A stretch of 64,000 bases of DNA from Lysobacter panacisoli. GTDB lineage: Bacteria > Pseudomonadota > Gammaproteobacteria > Xanthomonadales > Xanthomonadaceae. A program made the translations under genes and the position numbers. This document shows, piece by piece, positions 17,785 through 25,154 of the stretch; positions within the stretch are counted from its first letter, which is position 1, and the number at the start of each line of letters is the position of its first letter. Below the pieces are notes generated by a model that did not search any database, was not told where the DNA came from, and worked only from the letters and a program-made list of their open reading frames with translations. The stretch covers positions 2,221,001 to 2,285,000 of the forward strand of contig NZ_VLNU01000001.1 of the NCBI RefSeq assembly GCF_009765165.1. The letters run 5' to 3'.

Positions 17785-19509
17785 ATGCCACTCGAACGCC
17801 GCCTGCAAGAACGCTTCCCGCACTGGTTCCGGGGCCGCCGGGCCAGCGTGGCCCAGCCGCTGCTGCGGACCATCGGCCGATGGTCGCGCTTCGACCAGGT
17901 CGAGGCGTTCCTGCAGGCCAACGGCCACCTGCGCGATTTCGATTTCGTCGCCGCCGGGCTGGACCACCTGCAGGTGCGCTACGTCGCCGACGCCGACGAG
18001 ATCACCCGGATTCCCGCGCAGGGTCGGCTGCTGATCGTCGCCAATCATCCTTCCGGCGCGATCGACGCGCTGGCGCTGCTGGACGTGGTCGGGCGCGTGC
18101 GCAGGGACGTGAAGATCGTCGCCAACGACCTGCTGTCCGCGCTGGACCCGCTGTCCGGCCTGCTGCTGCCTGTGCGCGTGCTCGGTGGCAGGCCCGGCGC
18201 GCAGAGCCTGCAGGCGATCGAGGCGGCGCTGCACGCGGAGCAGTGCGTGATCGTGTTTCCCGCTGGCGAAGTCGCGCGGCTGGGCCTGCGCGGCGTCACT
18301 GACGGACGCTGGCGGCGCGGCTTCCTGCGCTTTGCGCGCTCGTGCGATGCGCCGGTGTTGCCGGTGCGGATCGAGGCGCGCAATTCCGCGCTGTTCTACG
18401 GTGCCTCGGCGCTGTTCAAGCCGGCCGGCACCGCGCTCCTCGCGCGCGAGATGTTCGCCCGCCGCGCGCACCGCGTCGCCCTGCGCATCGGCCGCCCGCT
18501 CGCGCTGCCGGCCGATGGCGATCCGCAACAGTTGCTGCGTGAAGTGCGCCGCGAACTGTTCTCGCTCGGCCGTCGCCGCAACGATGCCCCCACGGTGGCC
18601 GCGCCGACCGGGCCCGCGCCGCTGATCGACGCGCTCGACACCGGCGCCGTGCGCGAGGGCGTCGAAGCGATGGCGCTGCTCGGCCGGACCTTCGACGGCA
18701 AGGAAATCCGCGCCGGACGCCTCGCGGCAGGCGCGCCGCTGCTGCAGGAAATCGGCCGTCTGCGCGAGCTGACGTTCCGCGCGGTGGGCGAGGGCACCGG
18801 CCAGCGCCTCGATGTCGATCTCTACGACAGCTGGTACGAACACATCGTGCTGTGGGACGCGCAGGTGGCGAAGATCGCCGGCGCGTACCGGCTCGCGCGC
18901 GGTGCAGCCATGCTCGCCGAGCGCGGACTCGCGGGGCTCTACACCGCCTCGCTGTTCCGTTACGCGGACGACGCGGTCGTGCGCCTGGCGCAGGGCATGG
19001 AACTGGGACGCAGTTTCGTCGCGCCGGACTACTGGGGCAGCCGCAGCATCGATTACCTGTGGCAAGGCATCGGCGCGTACCTCGCGCGGCATCCGTCGGT
19101 GCGCTACCTGTTCGGGCCGGTTTCGATCAGCGCCGTGCTGCCGGAACCCGCGCGCGAGCAGATCGTCGCCTACTACGCGCGCTACTACGGTACCGAACAG
19201 ACCTGCGCGGTATCGCGCCAGCCGTTCGTCTACCGCGAAGCGCCGCCGCAGTTCGGTGAGGTCGATGCCGTCACCGCGTTCGGCGTGCTGCGCAACAACC
19301 TCGATGCGCTCGGCGCCACGCTGCCGATGCTCTACAAGCAGTACACGGAACTGTGCGAACCCGGCGGCGCGCGTTTCCTCGCCTTCGGCGTGGACCCGGC
19401 CTTCAGCGATGCGGTCGACGGGCTCATCGAAGTCGACCTGCACCGATTGCGTCCGAAGAAGCGCGACCGCTACCTCGGCGCGTCGGTCGCCGCGGCGGGT
19501 TCCGCATGA
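17785..19509 (+). CDS. OlsF-like bifunctional acyltransferase (PlsC-type plus GNAT/hemolysin-type)
   Basis: 574 residues with two acyltransferase modules. The N-terminal half (about 70-265) is a PlsC-like glycerophosphate acyltransferase fold with 'VANHPSGAIDALAL' (His and Asp), 'FPAGEVARLG' and 'PVLPVRIEARNS'. The C-terminal part (about 310-560) is the acyl-ACP-using N-acyltransferase type of OlsB, with 'LRELTFRAVGEGTG', 'DLYDSWYEHIVLWD' and 'AGAYRLARG'. This order is that of OlsF, which makes ornithine lipids alone, N-acylating ornithine with the C-terminal domain and O-acylating with the N-terminal one. Start at 17785 (MPLERRLQER), since upstream codons run through the repeat. It overlaps the next gene by 4 bases. 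The ornithine substrate is inferred. Confidence 0.78.
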   Translation: MPLERRLQERFPHWFRGRRASVAQPLLRTIGRWSRFDQVEAFLQANGHLRDFDFVAAGLDHLQVRYVADADEITRIPAQGRLLIVANHPSGAIDALALLDVVGRVRRDVKIVANDLLSALDPLSGLLLPVRVLGGRPGAQSLQAIEAALHAEQCVIVFPAGEVARLGLRGVTDGRWRRGFLRFARSCDAPVLPVRIEARNSALFYGASALFKPAGTALLAREMFARRAHRVALRIGRPLALPADGDPQQLLREVRRELFSLGRRRNDAPTVAAPTGPAPLIDALDTGAVREGVEAMALLGRTFDGKEIRAGRLAAGAPLLQEIGRLRELTFRAVGEGTGQRLDVDLYDSWYEHIVLWDAQVAKIAGAYRLARGAAMLAERGLAGLYTASLFRYADDAVVRLAQGMELGRSFVAPDYWGSRSIDYLWQGIGAYLARHPSVRYLFGPVSISAVLPEPAREQIVAYYARYYGTEQTCAVSRQPFVYREAPPQFGEVDAVTAFGVLRNNLDALGATLPMLYKQYTELCEPGGARFLAFGVDPAFSDAVDGLIEVDLHRLRPKKRDRYLGASVAAAGSA

Positions 19510-20327
19510 CGTCGCTGCCGGCACCGCTGCCGCGCCATCGTGCGGTATTCGTGTCCGACGTCCATCTGGGTTCCAAGCATTGCCACGCGGCGGAGTTCGC
19601 CGATTTCCTGGGCGGGCTGCGCTGCGATCGCCTGTACCTGGTCGGCGACATCGTCGACCTGTGGTGGATGGCACAACGTCGCGCGCGATGGAACGCCGCG
19701 CACAACCGCGTGATCGAAGCGCTGCACACTCTGCGCCGCGCCGGCACCGAGATTGTCTACGTGCCCGGCAACCACGACCGTCCGATCCGCCAGTTCTGTG
19801 GCCTGTCGCTGCCGCGCATGCGCGTGCGCCGACGCGCGGTGCATGTCACCGCCGACGGCCGCCGCCTGCTGGTGATCCACGGCGACGACTACGACGGCAT
19901 CACCCATTTCGGCGGCCTGCAGGAGCGCTTCGGCGACTGGCTGTACTACCGCATCCTCACGGGTAACCAGTGGCTCAATCGCGCGCGCCGCCTGCTCGGT
20001 CGTCGCTACTGGTCGCTGGCGGAGTTCCTCAAACGCCAAAGCGGCGCGGCTGAACGCTACATCGAACGCTTCGTGCAGGCCGGCTTGGACGATGCGGTAC
20101 GACGCGGCCTCGACGGGGTGGTCTGCGGCCACATCCATCGCGCGACCCTGCTGCAGCGCGACGGCCGGATCTATGCCAACGACGGCGACTGGGTCGAAAG
20201 CCTCACCGCGCTGGCCGAGGACGTGGACGGCACGCTGCGTCTGCTCGCACATACCGGCGAGACGCTCGCGATCGTGCCGCCGCGTGCGCAGTTAGGCATG
20301 CAGGCGGCACTGCTCGACGCCGCCTGA
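19506..20327 (+). CDS. LpxH-like UDP-2,3-diacylglucosamine diphosphatase (metallophosphoesterase)
   Basis: Calcineurin-like phosphoesterase of the COG2908 group, 273 residues. Metal-ligand motifs appear in order: 'FVSDVHLGSKHC' (about 17-28), 'GDIVDLWW' (near 50), 'VPGNHDRPI' (near 82), 'VIHGDDYDGI' (near 125) and 'GHIHRATL' (near 205). LpxH cleaves the pyrophosphate of UDP-diacylglucosamine in lipid A synthesis. This protein is about 30 residues longer than E. coli LpxH, and 'SKHCHAAEFADFL' is the variant seen in many proteins annotated as UDP-2,3-diacylglucosamine diphosphatase. A second LpxH elsewhere is possible. Its start lies within the OlsF-like stop (ATGA), so a role in membrane lipids fits the pair. 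Confidence 0.8.
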   Translation: MTSLPAPLPRHRAVFVSDVHLGSKHCHAAEFADFLGGLRCDRLYLVGDIVDLWWMAQRRARWNAAHNRVIEALHTLRRAGTEIVYVPGNHDRPIRQFCGLSLPRMRVRRRAVHVTADGRRLLVIHGDDYDGITHFGGLQERFGDWLYYRILTGNQWLNRARRLLGRRYWSLAEFLKRQSGAAERYIERFVQAGLDDAVRRGLDGVVCGHIHRATLLQRDGRIYANDGDWVESLTALAEDVDGTLRLLAHTGETLAIVPPRAQLGMQAALLDAA

Positions 20328-20370
20328 GCGTCGCGTGCCGATGCGCGGGCCGGCCGCGTAGCATGCGTGC

Positions 20371-21450
20371 ATGGACTCGCTGACCCAGATCCTGCTCGGC
20401 GCCGCGGTCGCCGCCGCGATCGCGCCGCCCCGGCATCGCCGCGCCGCGCTGCTCGCCGGCGCGGCCCTGGGTACCTTGCCCGACCTGGACGTGCTGCCGG
20501 TGAACCTCATCACCGCCGATCCCGTCGAACGCATGACCTGGCACCGCAGCGCGAGTCATTCGCTACTGGTCCTGCCGTTCGTCGCGTGGGCGATCTGGGC
20601 GTGGTGCCGGAATCGCGGTGGCCGTGTCGCGCAGGATCCGCGACGCTGGTTCTGGGCGATCCAGGCGGCGCTGCTCACCCATCCGGTGCTCGATGCCTTC
20701 ACCGTCTACGGCACGCAGCTGTTCTGGCCGCTGCCGATGCGCCCGGTGATGTGGTCGAGCGTGTTCATCATCGATCCGCTCTATACGGTCTGGCTGCTGA
20801 TCGCCTGCGTGTTCGCGTGGTTCGCGCGCGAACGCGCGTCTGCGCGGCCGGTGTTGTTCGCGGGGCTGGCGCTGAGCTCGCTGTACCTGGGCGCGTCGTT
20901 GTGGGCCAAGGCACAGGTCGAACGCGAGGCCGAGCGCGCGCTGGCGCGCTTGAACCTGCAGGACGCACCGCGATTCTCGGTGCCGATGCCGTTCAACATC
21001 CTGCTGTGGCGCGTTGTGGCGATGACGCCGGATGGCTTCGTGGAAGGGGAGCGTTCGCTGGTGGCCGACCGTGGGCCAATGCGCTTGCGCGAGTACCGTT
21101 CCGACGTGATTGCGCTGTCGCAGGTGTTCGATTATCCCGCCGTGCAGCGGCTGGACTGGTTCAACCGGGGATTCATGAAAGCGGAAGTGCGCGAGGATCG
21201 GCTCGTGCTGTCGGACCTGCGCATGGGGGTCGAGCCGGACTACAGCTTCCGTTTCGCGGTCGCGCGTCGCGACGGCGAAGGTTGGCGCGAGATCGCGCCC
21301 GAGCAGCTGCAATGGCCGTGGAATGCGAGCCGGCGCCTGGGCTCGATGTGGGAGCGGATCTGGCGTGAGCCAGAGGATGCATCCGCGGGTGGCGATGCGA
21401 TCGCGCGGCCACCATATCCGACGGCGAACGACGCCGACGCATCGCGCTGA
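20371..21450 (+). CDS. YdjM-type membrane-bound metal-dependent hydrolase
   Basis: 359-residue integral membrane protein of PF04307. The N-terminus 'MDSLTQILLGAAVAAAIAP' is the family hallmark. Candidate metal ligands are in 'LPDLDVLPVN', 'WHRSASHSLLVLP' and 'THPVLDAFTVYGTQLFWPL'. About four to five helices span residues 5-180; a soluble domain of about 180 residues follows, which is probably periplasmic. Family members are called hydrolases by motif only. It follows the lipid genes by 43 bases on the same strand and may be co-transcribed. Substrate unknown. Confidence 0.85.
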   Translation: MDSLTQILLGAAVAAAIAPPRHRRAALLAGAALGTLPDLDVLPVNLITADPVERMTWHRSASHSLLVLPFVAWAIWAWCRNRGGRVAQDPRRWFWAIQAALLTHPVLDAFTVYGTQLFWPLPMRPVMWSSVFIIDPLYTVWLLIACVFAWFARERASARPVLFAGLALSSLYLGASLWAKAQVEREAERALARLNLQDAPRFSVPMPFNILLWRVVAMTPDGFVEGERSLVADRGPMRLREYRSDVIALSQVFDYPAVQRLDWFNRGFMKAEVREDRLVLSDLRMGVEPDYSFRFAVARRDGEGWREIAPEQLQWPWNASRRLGSMWERIWREPEDASAGGDAIARPPYPTANDADASR

Positions 21451-21458
21451 TCCTGCCG

Positions 21459-21486
21459 CCGGGCCGCGCGAATCCACGCGGCCCGG
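21459..21486. terminator. Hairpin between convergent genes
   Basis: CCGGGCCGCG (21459-21468) pairs perfectly with CGCGGCCCGG (21477-21486), loop of 8. No clear U-tract in either direction. Its position, 8 bases after the YdjM-like stop and ahead of a convergent gene's end, fits a shared terminator. Confidence 0.6.
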
Positions 21487-21534
21487 GATGGCCTCAGGCC
21501 TGGGTCAGGCCTGCTGCCACGCCCGCGTGCGGCA

Positions 21535-21855
21535 TCACAGCGCCTGGTCTTCGGAAGTCACGGTGCGACGGATCTGCACGATGTACTCGTGGCCGTCCTT
21601 GTCGCGCAGTGCCACCGACTCGCCATTCATCAGGCGCTCGTAGTTGTCCTTGCCGACGGCACGGATGAACTTGTCGTACGCACGATCGTAGGTATACACG
21701 TACTCAGCGAATGCGGTACGCGCGCCTAGAACCATCTGCACCTTGCGCTCGGTGAGCCCGGTGACCTTGGACAGATCGCCGATCGGGTCTTCGGCGGCCC
21801 ATGCCGGGGCCGATGCGGCCATCGCCAGGGCGATGAATGCAATCTTGGCTTTCAT
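21535..21855 (-). CDS. Small secreted protein of unknown function
   Basis: 106 residues from the ATG at 21855, which is preceded by a perfect 'aggagg' on the minus strand; this decides the start over a longer frame at 21951. It has a signal peptide (MKAKIAFIALAMAASAPAWA, about 20) and a mature domain of about 86 residues with helix-forming 'KVTGLTERKVQMVLGARTA' region, 'YTYDRAYDKFIRAVG' and a strand-rich charged C-terminus ('DGHEYIVQIRRTV'). No cysteines in the mature part. I do not recognise a family. Confidence 0.82.
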   Translation of the reverse strand: MKAKIAFIALAMAASAPAWAAEDPIGDLSKVTGLTERKVQMVLGARTAFAEYVYTYDRAYDKFIRAVGKDNYERLMNGESVALRDKDGHEYIVQIRRTVTSEDQAL

Positions 21856-22100
21856 GACATGCCTCCTGGGGTCGCCGAGGCGCTGCGGTGGATCCGCAGT
21901 GGGGGAACGCCCCGACGCTGTCAGGTTGTCGTGTGGCGTGTCGAAAAACATCTACCAAAGGGGCCTGTTACTAATGGCCTGCACCGCTCGTCGCGATGCG
22001 CATGCATGCATACGCGCGTCATGCATGCGATGTCCGCGTGATGGTTTCATGCGCAATCTTCGCGTCGCGCGAACGAAGGCGAAGCGTTGCATCCGTGCGA

Positions 22101-22931
22101 TCAATAGACCGTCGCGCGCGCCTGTATGAAGGCGTAGAAGAACACCGCGTTCGGGTCGTTCTGTACCTGGTGCATTTCACGACGCATGCCATCGACGACG
22201 TCCTGCGTGACGCGTCCGGCAGCGAGCAGTTGATCCGCCGCCGAGAGCAGCAACTCCTCCCAGAACGCGATCATCGTCTTGCGTCGCGCCGGTTCGCGAT
22301 TGTCGAAGTAGAACGTCTTGACCTGCGTGGTCACGTCGCGGAAACCACCGGCGAGCAGCATGTTGCCGAGCTTCGCACCGATGAAGGGATCGCCGCCGCT
22401 CTCGTACTGGAAGTCGTTGAACGCCATCCAGTAGCGCCACACGTTGGGCGAGTACGGATCGAGCAGGAACGAGGAGTTCATCACCTCGGTGATGTACACC
22501 GGCGATCCCGGCGCGAGCACGCGGCGCACTTCGTTGAGTACCCGCGTCGGCGAGGGTACGTGTTCCAGCACCCAGCACAGGAACGCGGCGTCGAAGCTGC
22601 GCGGTTCGAAGGGAAGGTTGGTCGCGTCGGCGCTGTGCAGTTCGTAGCGGTCCTTCAGCCACGGCATCGCGCCGAGGTTGGCGCGCGCGGCGGCGAGTTG
22701 CGCTTCGTTGAGGTCGACGCAGCTCACATGCACGTCGGGGAAACGGCGCAGCAGGATCTCGGTCTGCGCGCCGACGCCGCTGCCGACCTCGAGCAGACGC
22801 CGCGCGCCGCTGTAGTCGATGTCGTGGAAGACGGTCGTCTCGGCCAGTCGCGCCTGCTTCATCAGGCGAGCCTGTTCGGTCGGCGAGAAGCCGTGCAGGT
22901 ACGGGAAGTCGGAGCAGGACGAAGTGGACAT
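22101..22931 (-). CDS. SAM-dependent class I methyltransferase
   Basis: 276 residues from the ATG at 22931 (MSTSSCSDFPYLHGFS); the frame continues upstream without support. The Rossmann core has motif I 'LLEVGSGVGAQTEIL' (about 60-74), the acidic 'VSCVDLNEAQ' at the end of strand 2, 'SADATNLPFEPRSFD' and 'AAFLCWVLEHVPSP'. The C-terminal 110 residues ('YWMAFNDFQYESGGDPFIG', 'FYFDNREPARRKTMIAFWEE') are the substrate cap, similar to small-molecule methyltransferases. It lies 66 bases downstream of dusB on the same strand. Substrate unknown. Confidence 0.88.
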   Translation of the reverse strand: MSTSSCSDFPYLHGFSPTEQARLMKQARLAETTVFHDIDYSGARRLLEVGSGVGAQTEILLRRFPDVHVSCVDLNEAQLAAARANLGAMPWLKDRYELHSADATNLPFEPRSFDAAFLCWVLEHVPSPTRVLNEVRRVLAPGSPVYITEVMNSSFLLDPYSPNVWRYWMAFNDFQYESGGDPFIGAKLGNMLLAGGFRDVTTQVKTFYFDNREPARRKTMIAFWEELLLSAADQLLAAGRVTQDVVDGMRREMHQVQNDPNAVFFYAFIQARATVY

Positions 22932-22997
22932 GGCGCGCATCCGGCAGAGGACGTGCCGATGCTGGCACATCGCGACTTCAGGACGTGTGTGCGCCGA

Positions 22998-24011
22998 TCA
23001 GGCCGCGGCGGGCAGCGACGGCACCACGCCGGCGATGAGCGCGTCGAAGTAGTCGCGGGTCAGTCGCAGCTGGTCTTCGGCGGACTCGGCGCGATTGGCC
23101 ACGCTGCGGAAGGCGGCGTTCTCAGGGCGGTCCTTCGCGTACCAGCCCAGGTGCTTGCGCGCGATGCGCACGCCGGAGGTCTCGCCGTAAAACGCGTGAA
23201 GGTGCTCGAGATGGCCGAGCAGCACGTCGCGCACGTCGGCCAGTGTCGGTTCGGCCAGCGTCTCGCCGGTGGCGAGGTAGTGCGCGATCTCGCGGAAGAT
23301 CCACGGCCGGCCCTGCGCGGCGCGACCGACCAGTACGGCGTCGCATCCAGTGCGTGCGAGCACCTGCGCCGCCTTGTGCGGGGAGTCGATGTCGCCATTA
23401 GCGAACACCGGGATCGACAGCGTCGACTTCACTTCGGCGATGGTGTCGTACTCGGCCATGCCGGTGTACTGCTGGTCGCGCGTGCGGCCATGCACCGCGA
23501 GCGCTGCGATGCCGGCGCTTTCGGCGATGCGGGCAATGTCGAGTGCGTTGCGCTGGTCGGCTGCCCAGCCGGTGCGGATCTTCAGCGTGACCGGCACGTC
23601 CACGGCCTTCACCACCGCATCGAGGATGCGCGCGACCAGTGCCGGCTCGCGCATCAGCGCCGAGCCCGCCCAGGCGTTGCACACCTTCTTCGCGGGGCAG
23701 CCCATGTTGATGTCGACGATCTGCGCGCCGTGGTCGACGTTGTAGCGCGCGGCATCGGCCATCACCTCCGGCACGGTACCGGCGATCTGCACGCTGATCG
23801 GCGCGGGCTCGCCGTCGTGGTCCATGCGATGGCGCGACTTGGCGGTGTTCCAGAAGCGCGGGTCGGAAGTGGTCATCTCCGACACGCACAGGCCGGCACC
23901 AAGGCGCTTGCACAGCACGCGGAAGGGTTTGTCGGTCACGCCGGCCATCGGCGCGAGGATCACGCGTGGAGCGATCTCGTAGGGCCCGATGCGGAAGGAG
24001 GCGTTCGACAT
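22998..24011 (-). CDS. dusB: tRNA-dihydrouridine synthase DusB
   Basis: FMN enzyme that reduces uridine in the tRNA D-loop. The 337 residues show 'LAPMAGVTDKPFRVLCKRLG', 'VQIAGTVPEVMADAA', the active-site 'DINMGCPAKKVCNAWAGSALM' (the cysteine after KKV is the usual acid), 'KIRTGW', 'VHGRTRDQQYTG' and the FMN-phosphate 'VGRAAQGRPWIF'. The 'GCPAKKVC' form identifies the DusB subgroup. In E. coli dusB precedes fis; here a methyltransferase follows, and fis is absent from the window. Confidence 0.96.
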   Translation of the reverse strand: MSNASFRIGPYEIAPRVILAPMAGVTDKPFRVLCKRLGAGLCVSEMTTSDPRFWNTAKSRHRMDHDGEPAPISVQIAGTVPEVMADAARYNVDHGAQIVDINMGCPAKKVCNAWAGSALMREPALVARILDAVVKAVDVPVTLKIRTGWAADQRNALDIARIAESAGIAALAVHGRTRDQQYTGMAEYDTIAEVKSTLSIPVFANGDIDSPHKAAQVLARTGCDAVLVGRAAQGRPWIFREIAHYLATGETLAEPTLADVRDVLLGHLEHLHAFYGETSGVRIARKHLGWYAKDRPENAAFRSVANRAESAEDQLRLTRDYFDALIAGVVPSLPAAA

Positions 24012-24056
24012 GGGCCCATTGTAGCGGCGGCGTGGTGGCGGCCCCTCGGACGGCGG

Positions 24057-25142
24057 TCAGCGCCCGCGCCGGCGGCGCCAGAACAGGAAGCCGGTGACCA
24101 GCAGGAACGCGGGCAGCAGGCCGGTGAAGGCGGTGATCCATTTCATCGTGGTTCCGCCGACCGCGCCGATGTGCAGCGGATAGAACGCCTGGCTCATGCG
24201 CATGCCGAGCCGGTGCGACGTCGCGTCGAACGCCTGCACCACGCGGCCGTCGCGCGACAGCGATACGGTGCTTCGACCGACCGGGTGCCACTCACCGTTC
24301 GCCTGCGCGCGGAAGCCGACCACGCCTTCGTCGGGATCGGGCACCGACACGCGCGCGAGGCGAGCGTCGGGCAGGGCAGTGCCGGCGTGGGCGATCGCGT
24401 TCGTCCAGTCGATCGGCGTACTGCTTGCGGGCAGTTCCGGTTCCTTGACGTTCTTGCCGCCGAAGGTCGCGACCAGCACTTTCTGGAACCCGCGCGAATA
24501 GACCATGCCGACGCCGGTGAATGTCGTCAGCAGCAACAGCGGCAGCAGCACCACGCCGATCGTGCGATGCCAGGTGAGCCATCGACGCACCGGTGGCCCC
24601 GCGTGCATCTTCAGCTGCGACAGCATGCGACCGCGACGCGGCCACCACAGGTACAGGCCGATCAGGATCAGCGCGAGCGAGATCCAGCCGAAGATGCCCA
24701 GCATTTCCTTGCCGGCCTTGCCGCCGAGCAGTTCGACATGCCATTCGTGCAGGAACAGCAGCACGTCGTCGTGGTGGCTGCGATACAGCAGCAGCGTGCC
24801 GTCCTCCGGCGCGAAGTACTGGCGATGGCCATCCTCGAAATACGCCTGCCACACGGGAAGTTCCGCGCGCGGCAGGTCGAGCGAGCGCATGCCTTCCGGG
24901 GCCCATCGCGCGATCAGTGCATCAAGTACGCGACCGTCGGCGACGGGCTCATGCTGCGCGAGCTGCGGATGCTGCAGCTTGAGCAGGTCGACATGGAACA
25001 CCAGCACCGTGCCGGCCAGCGACACCAGTGCGAAGGCGAGGCCGACCGTCAGGCCCGTCCACAGGTGCAGCCACGACAGCACTGCACGCACGCGCCGTTT
25101 CGTCGGCGCGCGCGTGGGTGCGATGGTCGTGGCCATGTCCAT
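24057..25142 (-). CDS. PepSY-domain membrane protein, likely iron-siderophore reductase type
   Basis: 361 residues with four helices: about 20-45 ('LHLWTGLTVGLAFALVSLAG'), 145-170, 190-215 and 325-350. The early 'WLHLWTGL' with its His and the 'MYHRTIG'-like 'LTWHRTIGVVLLP' are the features of PepSY-associated transmembrane proteins, and the paired histidines ('FLHEWHVELL', 'YPLHIGAVGG') could bind heme. Members sit beside TonB siderophore receptors and are thought to reduce ferric siderophores in the periplasm. It starts 13 bases after the receptor's stop, so it is probably co-transcribed under the same Fur box. Confidence 0.85.
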   Translation of the reverse strand: MDMATTIAPTRAPTKRRVRAVLSWLHLWTGLTVGLAFALVSLAGTVLVFHVDLLKLQHPQLAQHEPVADGRVLDALIARWAPEGMRSLDLPRAELPVWQAYFEDGHRQYFAPEDGTLLLYRSHHDDVLLFLHEWHVELLGGKAGKEMLGIFGWISLALILIGLYLWWPRRGRMLSQLKMHAGPPVRRWLTWHRTIGVVLLPLLLLTTFTGVGMVYSRGFQKVLVATFGGKNVKEPELPASSTPIDWTNAIAHAGTALPDARLARVSVPDPDEGVVGFRAQANGEWHPVGRSTVSLSRDGRVVQAFDATSHRLGMRMSQAFYPLHIGAVGGTTMKWITAFTGLLPAFLLVTGFLFWRRRRGR

Positions 25143-25154
25143 CGGAACGGTGTA

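Noticed and set aside
15310..19674. A 1454-codon minus-strand open frame
   Set aside because: It crosses metK, the repeat and the OlsF-like gene in wrong frames; only the shadow of those genes is present.
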